Made by a program: the position numbers and the translations under genes. Of a stretch of 64,000 nucleotides of DNA, positions 41,614-51,058 are shown piece after piece. The notes below the pieces were generated by a model. It did not search any database, was not told the DNA's origin, and saw only the letters and a program-made list of their open reading frames with translations. The DNA is from Nodularia sp. NIES-3585 (GTDB taxonomy: Bacteria; Cyanobacteriota; Cyanobacteriia; Cyanobacteriales; Nostocaceae): contig NZ_BDUB01000001.1 of the NCBI RefSeq assembly GCF_002218065.1, positions 3,257,270-3,321,269 on the forward strand. The letters run 5' to 3'. Each line of letters begins with the position of its first letter. The first letter of the stretch is position 1.

Positions 41614-44316
41614 ATGACTAGGATTCGTACCAAAGGGTCTTCCTATCGTCACCACCAAGTCGATGAAATACGTTTATCGATGCGGGTTGTAGAAGAAGCT
41701 GGTAGCAGTGTCAAGCAGGTACTCCGGGTTTTAAGTAGTAACAGAAAGGGCTTGACAGAAGATGATGCACTATCAAGAGCCAAAAAATACGGTAAGAATG
41801 TTGTTAGTCACGAAAAACCACCAATTTGGTATCAGCAATTATTCCAAGCCTTCAATAACCCCTTTATTTATATTCTGCTAGGGTTAGCAGTTGTTTCCTT
41901 TTTCACCCAAGAGATGGAAGCAACAATTATTCTCACCGTGATGATTGTCGTCAGTGGGGTGCTGCGGTTTGTGCAAGAATATCGCTCTACCCAAGCGGCT
42001 GAAAAACTCAAAGCAATGGTTAGCACCACGGCTACAGTCATGCGACGCGATCGCTTGGATTTACCCGGTAGGCGGAGAGAACTTCCCATTGAAGAATTAG
42101 TCCCAGGAGATATCATTTACTTAGCGGCTGGAGATATGATTCCGGCTGATGTGCGGCTACTTTCCTCAAAAAATTTATTTGTGAGTCAAGCCGTTCTGAC
42201 TGGTGAATCTTTACCCATAGAGAAATATGACACCCTGGGCAATATTGTCGAAAAAAATGCCGATGTCATAGTTCATGACCAAGTTAGCTTCCTGGACACC
42301 CCCACAATCTGCTTTATGGGGACAAATATTGTCAGTGGGACAGCCGTAGCCATAGTTGTAGCCACAGGCGATCGCACTTATTTTGGTTCATTAGCTAAGA
42401 ATATAGTCGGCAAACAGACATTAACCAGTTTTGATCAAGGAATCAATGGCGTTACTTGGTTACTGATTTCCTTTATGGCAGTCATGGTAACAATTGTATT
42501 CTTAATTAACGGCATTGCTAAAGGTAATTGGGTTGATGCCTTCTTCTTTGCAATTTCTATCGCCGTCGGTTTAACCCCAGAAATGTTACCGATGATTATC
42601 ACTGCTAACTTAGCACGGGGAGCAGTAGTCATGGCCAAGCAAAAGGTAATCGTTAAACACCTGAATGCGATCCAAAACTTTGGGGCAATGGATGTGCTAT
42701 GTACCGATAAAACAGGTACACTTACCCAAGACAAAATTATTCTAGAACGGCATTTAGATATTGCAGGTAATCCCGATGAAACAGCCCTGAAATATGGCTA
42801 CCTGAACAGCTACTACCAAACTGGCTTAAAGAACCTCCTAGATTTAGCAGTCCTAGAAAATGTCGAACTCAAAACCCAGTTAAGACCAGCCAAAGATTAT
42901 CGCAAAGTCGATGAAATTCCCTTTGACTTTATCCGTCGCCGGATGTCTGTTGTCGTGGAAGAACAAGGATATACACATTCACAGAACCATACTTTGATTT
43001 GTAAAGGTGCAGTTGAAGAAATCTTCGATATCTGTTCCCATGCTAAATATTTAGATGAAATTGTCCCCATTCATGAATTTGTGCGGCGAAATGGGATGCG
43101 TGTTAACCACATTCTCAATGAAGAAGGGTTTCGTGTCATTGCTGTAGCTTATAAACAAATACCCATTCCCCAAGACAATATCCCCAACTACAGTGCCAAA
43201 GATGAGTCTAATTTAACTTTAGTGGGTTATCTGGCTTTCCTCGACCCACCCAAAGCTAGTGCCTCAGCGGCTATCAAAGCTTTACAAGAGCATGGAGTTA
43301 CAGTCAAAATCATTACAGGTGATAACGATATTGTCACCCGCAAAATTTGCCGAGAAGTTGATTTACACGTTCATCATGTTCTTTTGGGTAGGGAATTAGA
43401 AGACTTGAGCGATGAAGAACTAGCAGACCTTGTGGATACCACCACAGTTTTTGCTAAAATGTCACCCTTACAAAAAGCCCGAATTATCCGAATTTTGCAA
43501 CGAAAAGGGCATACTGTTGGCTACATGGGTGATGGAATTAACGATGCAGCAGCTCTCAGAGATGCCGATGTGGGGATTTCCGTTGATACTGCTGTCGATA
43601 TAGCCAAAGAATCCGCAGATATCATCCTCCTAGAGAAAAATCTCATGGTACTAGAGCAGGGTGTGATCGAAGGTCGCCGTACTTTTGGTAACATACTCAA
43701 ATACTTAAATATGACTGCTAGTTCCAACTTTGGTAATGTCTTCAGTGTTATGGGTGCAAGTGCATTTTTACCCTTCTTACCGATGCAGCCCATTCAACTT
43801 TTAATCCAAAACCTGCTGTACGACATTTCTCAAATTACCATTCCTTTTGATAATGTAGATCCAGAATTCCTGAAAAAACCGCAAAAATGGAAAATCCCCA
43901 ATGTTGGGCGCTTTATGATTTTTATTGGGCCTGTGAGTTCCATCTTTGATTTTGCCACTTATGCTTTAATGTGGTTCGTTTTTAATGCCAATACAACAGA
44001 TCCAGGAGATATTCAACTTTTCAATTCTGGATGGTTTATCGAAGGTTTACTGTCCCAAACTTTAATTATCCACATGATTCGCACTGCTAGATGGCCTTTC
44101 TTCCAAAGCACAGCAGCTTTGCCTGTCATACTTTTAACAGTCATGATCATGGCTATGGGAATGTTTGTACCCTTCACACCACTGGGATCAGCTTTAGGTA
44201 TGGTTCCCTTACCAATGAGTTATTTCCCCTGGTTAGTTGCTATTTTAACCTGCTACTGCTTGGTGACACAGTTGATCAAAGTTTGGTACATCCGCAAATT
44301 CAAAATGTGGCTGTAA
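41614..44316 (+). CDS. mgtA: MgtA-type magnesium-transporting P-type ATPase
   Basis: A 900-residue P3B-type ATPase for Mg2+ uptake across the plasma membrane. TGES is at 196-199 (actuator), the phosphorylated aspartate is D365 in DKTGTLTQD, and GDGINDAAALRDADVGIS marks the hinge. FDNVDPEFLKKPQKW near residue 750 is specific to MgtA/MgtB. Membrane helices lie in two pairs before and a group after the catalytic loops (IQLLIQNLLYDISQITIPFD). It has a very long leader with two small ORFs and hairpins, suggesting control below the level of transcription initiation. A dispersed hairpin follows the stop. Confidence 0.93.
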   Translation: MTRIRTKGSSYRHHQVDEIRLSMRVVEEAGSSVKQVLRVLSSNRKGLTEDDALSRAKKYGKNVVSHEKPPIWYQQLFQAFNNPFIYILLGLAVVSFFTQEMEATIILTVMIVVSGVLRFVQEYRSTQAAEKLKAMVSTTATVMRRDRLDLPGRRRELPIEELVPGDIIYLAAGDMIPADVRLLSSKNLFVSQAVLTGESLPIEKYDTLGNIVEKNADVIVHDQVSFLDTPTICFMGTNIVSGTAVAIVVATGDRTYFGSLAKNIVGKQTLTSFDQGINGVTWLLISFMAVMVTIVFLINGIAKGNWVDAFFFAISIAVGLTPEMLPMIITANLARGAVVMAKQKVIVKHLNAIQNFGAMDVLCTDKTGTLTQDKIILERHLDIAGNPDETALKYGYLNSYYQTGLKNLLDLAVLENVELKTQLRPAKDYRKVDEIPFDFIRRRMSVVVEEQGYTHSQNHTLICKGAVEEIFDICSHAKYLDEIVPIHEFVRRNGMRVNHILNEEGFRVIAVAYKQIPIPQDNIPNYSAKDESNLTLVGYLAFLDPPKASASAAIKALQEHGVTVKIITGDNDIVTRKICREVDLHVHHVLLGRELEDLSDEELADLVDTTTVFAKMSPLQKARIIRILQRKGHTVGYMGDGINDAAALRDADVGISVDTAVDIAKESADIILLEKNLMVLEQGVIEGRRTFGNILKYLNMTASSNFGNVFSVMGASAFLPFLPMQPIQLLIQNLLYDISQITIPFDNVDPEFLKKPQKWKIPNVGRFMIFIGPVSSIFDFATYALMWFVFNANTTDPGDIQLFNSGWFIEGLLSQTLIIHMIRTARWPFFQSTAALPVILLTVMIMAMGMFVPFTPLGSALGMVPLPMSYFPWLVAILTCYCLVTQLIKVWYIRKFKMWL

Positions 44317-44320
44317 CTTT

Positions 44321-44349
44321 TGTAGAGATGTTGCATACAACATCTTACA
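44321..44349. repeat. 30-bp hairpin repeat, copy 2 (imperfect)
   Basis: TGTAGAGATGTTG, CATA, CAACATCT-TACA: the same element as at 35547 and 63071 with two compensating changes (C to T, G to A in the stem) and one base lost in the right arm. It lies 5 bp after mgtA and between convergent genes. Confidence 0.8.
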
Positions 44350-44833
44350 TTCTTGGTCGAAGATGTTTATTTTGTAGCATTATGCCCCCGACTACAACCA
44401 TGAACAAGCCAAATAAGAGAAATCCCAAATCCCAAACTAATTGATTTGGCCCTGGTTTCACATGGTGAATACCCAGAATTTGGTGGTCAATCAGTCCTTC
44501 CACAAAATTGAATAAACCTGCACCCATCAGCAAAGATCCCACAAAGGTATTTGTTGACCAAGGAACATCTTCACGACCTCCAGCGCGCCACAGTAACGCT
44601 ACTCCTACTACGGTCATTACCCAGTCAAAGGCATGAAACCATCCATCCCAAACCATGTTCAAATCTATATTTGAAACACTTTCTAGCGGAAGAACATTGC
44701 TTAACATATGATGCCATTGCAAAATCTGATGCAGCACAATACCATCAAGGAAGCCTCCTAAACCCAGTCCCAGGAAAATGCCGGCAATAATCAAGGGCAT
44801 AGGGCGATCAGTATTTTCACTCTTCACCTCCAT
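44345..44833 (-). CDS. DUF2243 membrane protein
   Basis: A 162-residue integral membrane protein of the DUF2243 family. Four hydrophobic segments are visible (about 14-40, 63-82, 100-120 and 135-155). GGFLDGIVLHQILQWHHMLS and the repeated FVEGLIDHQILGIHHVKPGP are family hallmarks: histidines on paired helices in DGIVLHQ and DHQILGIHH may bind metal or haem. I used ATG 44833 (MEVKSENTD). The function of the family is not settled. It is convergent with mgtA. Confidence 0.85.
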   Translation of the reverse strand: MEVKSENTDRPMPLIIAGIFLGLGLGGFLDGIVLHQILQWHHMLSNVLPLESVSNIDLNMVWDGWFHAFDWVMTVVGVALLWRAGGREDVPWSTNTFVGSLLMGAGLFNFVEGLIDHQILGIHHVKPGPNQLVWDLGFLLFGLFMVVVGGIMLQNKHLRPRM

Positions 44834-44992
44834 TGTCAACCTCACAGACAGACTTTTTTACAAAATATAGTTTTTGTCCCAGTCATATCTTCTATCTTCA
44901 GACAAGTCCTAGCTTTCAGCCCAAAGTTTACAACTTCTTGCTGGCATCTACAGGCATCATAGAGATTGATATATATAAATAGCAATTTTCCC

Positions 44993-45478
44993 ATGACCAT
45001 ATATTTTTACAAGGTGTGGCAGCCTTATGGCTGTTTTTCTAATTTTTCTCGCCACGGCATCCAAATCCAGGATACTTATTGGTCAACTGTGGAACATTAT
45101 TATCAAGCGCAAAAGTTTGTCGGCAGTGTGGATGCAGTTATTATACCCGTGATTCATGCTGCCGAAACCCCAGAAGAAGCTGCGGCTTTGGGACGTTGCC
45201 GTACTCGCCAACTCCGTCCAGACTGGGAGATTGTCAAAACTAAAGTCATGCGAGAAGCTGTACTAAAAAAATTTCTCACTCATCTGGATATTAAAGAAAT
45301 GTTGCTCGCTACTGGTAATGAGACACTGGTAGAAAATTCCCCAAATGATTATTTCTGGGGCTGTGGTGCCGAAAAAACTGGTCAAAACCATCTTGGTAAA
45401 ATCCTCATGGGTGTACGTGCAGAAATTCTCCAATCACGAGTTTTTACAGTAATTTCAGGAGAAATTAAGTTAGATTAA
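44993..45478 (+). CDS. NADAR family (YbiA-like) protein
   Basis: A 161-residue NADAR protein. YGCFSNFSRHGIQIQDTYWS, then VEHYYQAQKFVG near residue 30-45 and the late NDYFWGCGAEKTGQNHLGKI are the signature. YbiA-type enzymes act on N-glycosidic bonds (riboflavin-intermediate repair; ADP-ribosylated guanine reversal in related clades). I chose ATG 44993 (MTIYFYKVWQPYG). No riboflavin gene is adjacent. Confidence 0.88.
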   Translation: MTIYFYKVWQPYGCFSNFSRHGIQIQDTYWSTVEHYYQAQKFVGSVDAVIIPVIHAAETPEEAAALGRCRTRQLRPDWEIVKTKVMREAVLKKFLTHLDIKEMLLATGNETLVENSPNDYFWGCGAEKTGQNHLGKILMGVRAEILQSRVFTVISGEIKLD

Positions 45479-45763
45479 ATTAAGTAATTGAATATTTGCT
45501 GTAGCAGGGGAATGTTGTCATTCCCCCAAAGGAAGAATTTTTAGTAATTTTTGTCAAAATTGGTGATGATGATCAATCATCCTTTAAAACTTTCTCCTCC
45601 GCATCAATTACGCTATACATTTTGTTATCTAAGCTATAAGATTAAGTTATTATTAACAACCTTTTCTTCACCTTAGACCCTTAAACATCAGGACTTCTAC
45701 TGGCAATTATTGACTATTAAAGGTTTTTCACAAGTTACTGTATCATTTTATAGTGTACCAGCA

Positions 45764-48523
45764 ATGGAATTTACTGTTGAATCCACAAGTTTGCAGCCAA
45801 TTTTCAACCAGGAAAATTTACTGCATCGGATCACAAATCAGATCAGGCGATCGCTGGAACTTCAAGAGATATTAGCCGCTACTGTTGACGAAGTGCGTTT
45901 ATTTTTGGCTACAGACAGAGTAATGGTGTATAGATTTGATGCTGATAGTAGCGGTGAAGTCATTGCTGAATCTATTCATGAACAGCGTTTACCATCGTTA
46001 TTAGGGTTGCACTTCCCAGCAAATGATATCCCGGCAGAAGCTAGAGAGATGTTTCTCACCGCAAGGCAACGTTCAATAGTAGATGTTCCTGGTGGAAAAA
46101 TCGGACTATCACCACTGAAGTCAGGAAAAACAGGCAAATACATCCCAACAGCGAATATTCACTATCGGCAGATAGACCCGTGTCATATTCAATACTTAAA
46201 AGCCATGGGAGTACAGTCTTCCCTGGTTGTACCAATATTACATCAAGATCCAGCAGTCAAACCAGCAAAGCGGCAACTGTGGGGATTATTAGTATCGCAT
46301 CACAGCCAACCGCGCACGATTTTGAAGCGGGAACTAAAAGTAGTGCAACAAGTTGCGGATCAGGTAACGATCGCGATCGCTCAAAGTAACTTACTCACCG
46401 AAGCCCGTACCCAGCAAAAGCGAGAAGCCACAATTAACAGAGTTACCACGTTGCTGCATCAACTACCCACAATTCAATTACAAGAGGCACTAGAAGAAGT
46501 TATTACCGCATTTAGTGGCATAGGTGGGAGAATTTATATTGATGCCAGTGGTGAAACCTACACATCAGGCGAACAGCCACAACTACCCTATCATTTAGAA
46601 CACACCACCATTGAAAAACATCCAGTGTGGCAAAACTGGATAGGAGAATTTCAACCAGGTCATATTTGGGCAATTACTGACCTCTACAAAGAACCACGTT
46701 TGCAAGTTTTGGCTACAGCATTCCAATCAACTCAGATTCGTGGACTCCTTGTAATTCCTCTATATGACCGTCAAAATTTTCTGGGTGTGATCAGCATTTT
46801 TCGTCCTGCATATGATAGCGAAATTTTGTGGGCAGGACGGCATGATTCAAATCAGCGCCAAAGATTACCTCGACGTTCCTTTGCACTTTGGCGAGAAGAA
46901 AGAAAGGGAGAGACAAGGGAATGGAAACCAGAAGAAATTTCCCTGGGGAAAGATTTGTCCTATCACTTTTCAATGGCAATTCACCAGCAGCGAATGTACC
47001 AACAGGTGCAGTTGCTAAATACAAACTTAGAATGTCGGGTACAAGAACAAACTGCGGAACTAGAAAAATCATTACTGCTAACCAAAGCAATTAAGCAAGT
47101 CACCGAGCAAATTCGCAGCACATTGGACTTGAAAACTACCTTGCAAGCCATTGTTAAAGAAGTTCGTCCCCTACTAAATTCAGACCGAGTAGTAATTTAT
47201 CAAATGAGGGATGAATTGGGTGGCAAAGTCATTGTAGAAGAAATCAATGGACAGTGGCCATCGGTGTTAGGAATTAACGCACCACTAGGATGCTTTCCTG
47301 ATCACACAGCGGATTTATACTTTCGGGGCAGAACTAGGGCAATTAACAATGTTGCCACAGAGGTTTTAAGTGATTGTCATCAAGAGTTTTTGCAAAGTAT
47401 GCAAGTGCAAGCTAACTTAGTCGTGCCGATCAATATTAGTCATAAACTCTGGGGATTATTGATTGTACATCAATGTCATGCCCCCAGAAACTGGCAGAAT
47501 GCAGAAATTGACTTACTGCAACAGCTAGCCGACCAAGCAGCGATCGCTATTCAACAAGCCCAACTCTACGAACAAAGCTGTAATGCCGAAATCCAAGCCA
47601 AGGCTAAAGCTGCACAATTAGAACAGGCTTTGTTGGAACTGCAAGAAACCCAGGCAAAATTGATTCAAACTGAAAAAATGTCGAGTTTAGGGCAGTTAGT
47701 AGCAGGTGTAGCCCACGAAATCAACAACCCAGTTAACTTTATCTACGGCAACTTATCCCACGCCAATGACTATATCCAACAACTACTAGAACTATTAAAT
47801 CTTTATAAGTTGTGCTATCCCCACCCCAATGAGCAAATTCACTCATTAATTGAAATGATTGATTTAGACTTTTTGGTGCAAGACTTACCAAAAACTATTT
47901 CTTCAATGCAAATTGGCACTGATCGTATTCGTTCAATAGTCTTATCATTACGCAACTTTTCCCGTTTAGATGAAGCGGACATTAAGCCTGTTAATATACA
48001 TGAAGGTATCGAAAATACTTTATTAATTTTACAACATCGGCTCAAAGCAAGTGCTGATTTTATTAGTATTGAAATTATTAAAAATTATGCTAATTTACCC
48101 CGCATCGAATGTTTTGCCGGTCAGATGAACCAAGTATTTATGAATCTTATTAGTAATGCTATTGATGCCTTAGAAGAATGTAGAATCACGGTCAAGGGAG
48201 AGAATGTTTTTCCTAAACCTACAATTTGGATTTCTACTCAAATTTCCACAGACCAATCTCGTCTGTTAATTCGCATTGCTGATAACGGTATGGGAATTAA
48301 TGAAGAAGTCCAAAAGCGAATTTTTGACCCATTTTTCACTACCAAGTCAGTTGGTAAGGGTACAGGACTAGGACTAGCAATTAGCTATCAGATTATTGTA
48401 GAAAAACATGGTGGCTCAATGGAGTGTATCTCAGAAATAGGCAAAGGTACAGAATTTTTGATTGAGATTCCTATTCAAGGCTTCCGTCACATGAATGGGG
48501 CTGAAAATGTACATAATTTCTGA
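45764..48523 (+). CDS. phytochrome-like (Cph2-type GAF-PHY) plus cyanobacteriochrome GAF histidine kinase
   Basis: A 919-residue kinase (from ATG 45764; TTG at 45710 is possible). GAF1 (about 20-210) has the phytochrome PxxDIP motif (FPANDIP, D88) and a bilin-type Cys140-His141 in [13 protein letters not shown]. The next domain (about 230-410) has PHY tongue features: WAG 356-358, PRRSF 369-373, WKPEE 387-391. GAF3 (about 436-600) has Cys538-His539 in [20 protein letters not shown] and Cys510 in GCF, 28 residues earlier, as in dual-Cys cyanobacteriochromes. HisKA has His651 (HEINNPVN), then a HATPase. No N-terminal PAS or receiver is present. It is probably a red/blue-green light sensor; wavelengths are inference. 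Confidence 0.85.
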   Translation: MEFTVESTSLQPIFNQENLLHRITNQIRRSLELQEILAATVDEVRLFLATDRVMVYRFDADSSGEVIAESIHEQRLPSLLGLHFPANDIPAEAREMFLTARQRSIVDVPGGKIGLSPLKSGKTGKYIPTANIHYRQIDPCHIQYLKAMGVQSSLVVPILHQDPAVKPAKRQLWGLLVSHHSQPRTILKRELKVVQQVADQVTIAIAQSNLLTEARTQQKREATINRVTTLLHQLPTIQLQEALEEVITAFSGIGGRIYIDASGETYTSGEQPQLPYHLEHTTIEKHPVWQNWIGEFQPGHIWAITDLYKEPRLQVLATAFQSTQIRGLLVIPLYDRQNFLGVISIFRPAYDSEILWAGRHDSNQRQRLPRRSFALWREERKGETREWKPEEISLGKDLSYHFSMAIHQQRMYQQVQLLNTNLECRVQEQTAELEKSLLLTKAIKQVTEQIRSTLDLKTTLQAIVKEVRPLLNSDRVVIYQMRDELGGKVIVEEINGQWPSVLGINAPLGCFPDHTADLYFRGRTRAINNVATEVLSDCHQEFLQSMQVQANLVVPINISHKLWGLLIVHQCHAPRNWQNAEIDLLQQLADQAAIAIQQAQLYEQSCNAEIQAKAKAAQLEQALLELQETQAKLIQTEKMSSLGQLVAGVAHEINNPVNFIYGNLSHANDYIQQLLELLNLYKLCYPHPNEQIHSLIEMIDLDFLVQDLPKTISSMQIGTDRIRSIVLSLRNFSRLDEADIKPVNIHEGIENTLLILQHRLKASADFISIEIIKNYANLPRIECFAGQMNQVFMNLISNAIDALEECRITVKGENVFPKPTIWISTQISTDQSRLLIRIADNGMGINEEVQKRIFDPFFTTKSVGKGTGLGLAISYQIIVEKHGGSMECISEIGKGTEFLIEIPIQGFRHMNGAENVHNF

Positions 48524-49083
48524 GCTATTGCTCAAGGAATATGTCGAATTGTTGATCTATGTTGGGGCTGTTTGCTCCCTGACTGAGCCATTAACAAAAG
48601 ACAAAAATACCGGAGATTAACAGAAATTAATCAATAAAGCATTTAACTACAGAGTTAACTTCAATATATATTTACTTTTCTTAGTATAACGAGTAAAGTT
48701 TAGTTGCAGAAATATCCAGGCTAATCTGTGAAGTGCTAATCTAATAATTGAAGCTACAAAGCTTCCCTGGCAGATGCAACAGCTAAATGTGTAATAGAAG
48801 AAGAGGTTAAGACGCTGTTTAACTTAATATCTGTCTCGTCCAAACCCAATAACACCCAACGCGAACGCTAATATTTCCTCAAATAGTGAAAATCAGGGGG
48901 CGCTATAATTGGTTTTAATTACTTATTGAAGGTAATGAAATTAATTATATCCCTGGATAGAATAAACAAGGAGAGGAAATGATTAAAGCTAGTAGAAGTT
49001 TGGGTGTTATTGTTTAAATGGTTAAATTGGGGTGTAAGCTAATGACGACGTTAAATAGTCAAATAAATTTGAAATAGCGCCTT
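48524..49083. other. intergenic region with a short ORF behind a strong ribosome-binding site
   Basis: About 560 bp, A/T-rich. AAGGAGAGGAA directly precedes ATG 48979, which opens a 12-codon frame (MIKASRSLGVIV) ending at 49017. It may be a leader peptide of the next gene or the start of a lost gene. No other structure stands out. Confidence 0.45.
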
Positions 49084-49854
49084 ATGTCAATTATTGCGCT
49101 AAGAGCATGGCACATTCAAGATTATGAGCCGATAGCAGAACTGGAAAAACGTCCGCCAGATATTCGCCTCAGTAAAAAAAGTCTGCTGAAATCAGCATTA
49201 CGAGCCGACTTTCTCGAAGATATTGACCATGTGAAGCAATCAACGTGGTTTGGGCGTTATTTAGAAGGCGAAAACATTGAATTTTATATTGAAGGTAGTG
49301 GTGGCTATTGCGTAGCTAACATTGACTTAATTAGTCATGAAATTTATTTCACCAAACAAGCATTGTTAGCTCAGTTAGAGCCAACGATTTTTTTATGCTC
49401 CCAAACTGAGTATGCACCAGCAAGTGATGCCTTAAGAGAGGAATTGCAAAAAAGTTTGGCATCTTTGAACTTGCGATCGCGTCTGCCGTTAACATTAGTA
49501 GAAGCCTCTCGCCCTAGCAATGCTCCCATCAGACTTAGCCGCACCATCATGCGAAAAATCCGCAGGAGTCTGTTGTTTATCGCAGATACTACACCCATTG
49601 CGAGCATTTCGCGGAAAGAAACCAACCAATTGATACCTAGTCCTAATGTCTGTGTGGAAATTGGCTATGCCATTCAAAGTAAGCGTTCTGAACAAATTTT
49701 GTTAGCACAGATGCAACACCCAGACTTTGAAGGACAATTTCCCTTCGATTTGCCTACACAGCAGATTTTGCAATTTCAAGATAGTACAGAACTGAATAAA
49801 ATGATGACTGGAGCTATTGAAACTCAATTGGCACGATTTAAACTATTTTTCTAA
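49084..49854 (+). CDS. TIR/nucleoside-deoxyribosyltransferase-like protein
   Basis: A 256-residue protein. The C-terminal part (about 98-256) looks like the Rossmann-like fold shared by TIR-like domains and nucleoside 2-deoxyribosyltransferases: IFLCSQTEYA opens it, SLLFIADTTPI is the central strand, and PNVCVEIGYA (187-196) has the invariant glutamate E192 in the position of the catalytic residue. The first 95 residues match nothing I know. Such proteins often cleave NAD or nucleotides, in some systems as defence effectors. No sensor partner gene is adjacent; its neighbour ends 1 bp away on the other strand. Confidence 0.6.
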   Translation: MSIIALRAWHIQDYEPIAELEKRPPDIRLSKKSLLKSALRADFLEDIDHVKQSTWFGRYLEGENIEFYIEGSGGYCVANIDLISHEIYFTKQALLAQLEPTIFLCSQTEYAPASDALREELQKSLASLNLRSRLPLTLVEASRPSNAPIRLSRTIMRKIRRSLLFIADTTPIASISRKETNQLIPSPNVCVEIGYAIQSKRSEQILLAQMQHPDFEGQFPFDLPTQQILQFQDSTELNKMMTGAIETQLARFKLFF

Positions 49855-50259
49855 TTACAAATTAGTCGAAATTGCCTGTACCGGACAAGTAGGAATACAT
49901 TGCTCACAGACGATACAACGCGATCGCGTGAATGTCAACTTGTATGTTTCTGGGTGTAAGCTGAGGGCTTCCGTCGGGCAAACCCCAGTACACAAACCAC
50001 AGTGAACACAGACATCTTCATCAATGACAATTTCACCTAAATTATGGGAAACACTGATATGGCGCGATCGCATCCATTCAATCGCTTCATCTAGCCGATC
50101 AATATCTCCCGATAATTCTACCACCAGTTTACCAATTTGGTTTGGTGCAACTTGGGCGCGGATAATATTGGCGGCGACATTAAATTCTTTTGCCAGTAGG
50201 TAAGTAATTGGCATTTGAATAGCGCGTTTGGGAAAAGTGAGAGTAACTCGTTTTTTCAC
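49855..50259 (-). CDS. NIL domain protein with two 4Fe-4S clusters
   Basis: A 134-residue protein from GTG 50259. Residues 1-75 are a NIL domain (KKRVTLTFPKRAIQMPITY and GKLVVELSGDIDRLDEAIEW), a ferredoxin-like fold that binds methionine-type ligands in transporters. The rest is a bacterial 2[4Fe-4S] ferredoxin: CVHCGLCTGVCP and CIVCEQCIPTCP. An ATG farther upstream is open but would add an unlike, overlapping extension, so I prefer the GTG. The NIL-ferredoxin combination is linked to homocysteine/methionine metabolism in some archaea and bacteria. It is divergent from txlA. Confidence 0.85.
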   Translation of the reverse strand: MKKRVTLTFPKRAIQMPITYLLAKEFNVAANIIRAQVAPNQIGKLVVELSGDIDRLDEAIEWMRSRHISVSHNLGEIVIDEDVCVHCGLCTGVCPTEALSLHPETYKLTFTRSRCIVCEQCIPTCPVQAISTNL

Positions 50260-50374
50260 AGGTTTAGCAGAAAGTGCTTTCTGTTCTAGCTTAGTCCGAA
50301 CTGCAAATGGCGCAGAGAAGGAAAGCGTTAAACTAAAGACTGAACAATACTTAATAAGTTTTAATAAATTTCCT

Positions 50375-50965
50375 ATGAGTACACAAACCCCTATGAATTC
50401 TACCCCTAAGCCTGAAACCACATCTGGGGCGCGGGTGAGAAATTTCTTAATTGCCATAGTGGCGATCGCTCTGAGTGTAGCCTTAGTCTTAGGACTGAAA
50501 ACTGAGACAACTTCTGCCTCTTTAGCCGACTTAGATCAAACATCCATCCCTCTAGAAGTAGCGGTTAGCAACGGTAAACCCTCAATAGTCGAGTTTTACG
50601 CTAACTGGTGTACTGTTTGCCAAAAAATGGCTCCTGATATTGCCGAACTCGAACAGCAGTATGCTGACAAGGTGAACTTTGTGATGTTGAACGTAGATAA
50701 CACCAAATGGCTACCAGAGATGCTGAAATATCGGGTAGATGGCATTCCTCACTTTGTATTTTTAGCGAAAGATGGCGAAACCATCGCCCAAACCATCGGC
50801 GATCAACCTCATACAGTCATGGCCAGTAACTTAGACGCATTGATTGCTGGTTCCTCCTTGCCCTATGCTCAAACTAGCGGACAAGTTTCCCAATTTCGCG
50901 CCCCTGTTACACCCGCAAACAATCAAGACGATCCTCGCAGTCATGGTAGCCAAGTAATTAATTAA
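50375..50965 (+). CDS. txlA: thioredoxin-like membrane protein TxlA
   Basis: A 196-residue thioredoxin-fold protein anchored by one N-terminal helix (22-40, FLIAIVAIALSVALVLG). The redox motif WCTVC has Cys79 and Cys82; the cis-proline is in GIPHFVF. This is the cyanobacterial relative of plastid HCF164, placed in the thylakoid lumen or periplasm, where it delivers reducing power for cytochrome and other assembly. It starts at ATG 50375, 116 bp from the divergent NIL-ferredoxin start. A perfect hairpin follows the gene. Confidence 0.88.
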   Translation: MSTQTPMNSTPKPETTSGARVRNFLIAIVAIALSVALVLGLKTETTSASLADLDQTSIPLEVAVSNGKPSIVEFYANWCTVCQKMAPDIAELEQQYADKVNFVMLNVDNTKWLPEMLKYRVDGIPHFVFLAKDGETIAQTIGDQPHTVMASNLDALIAGSSLPYAQTSGQVSQFRAPVTPANNQDDPRSHGSQVIN

Positions 50966-51010
50966 TTCGTAATTCGTAATTTAGTCCACCGTTGAATTGC
51001 TTCAAAATCT

Positions 51011-51035
51011 CCCCTCTCCTTGCTAAGGAGAGGGG
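51011..51035. terminator. hairpin between convergent txlA and hisD
   Basis: CCCCTCTCCTT and AAGGAGAGGGG form an 11-bp perfect stem with loop GCT; TTCTTTTAA appears a little further on. The two genes face each other, so it can serve both. The C-rich stem is also a dispersed Nostoc repeat type. Confidence 0.7.
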
Positions 51036-51058
51036 CCGGGGGTGAGGTTCTTTTAATA

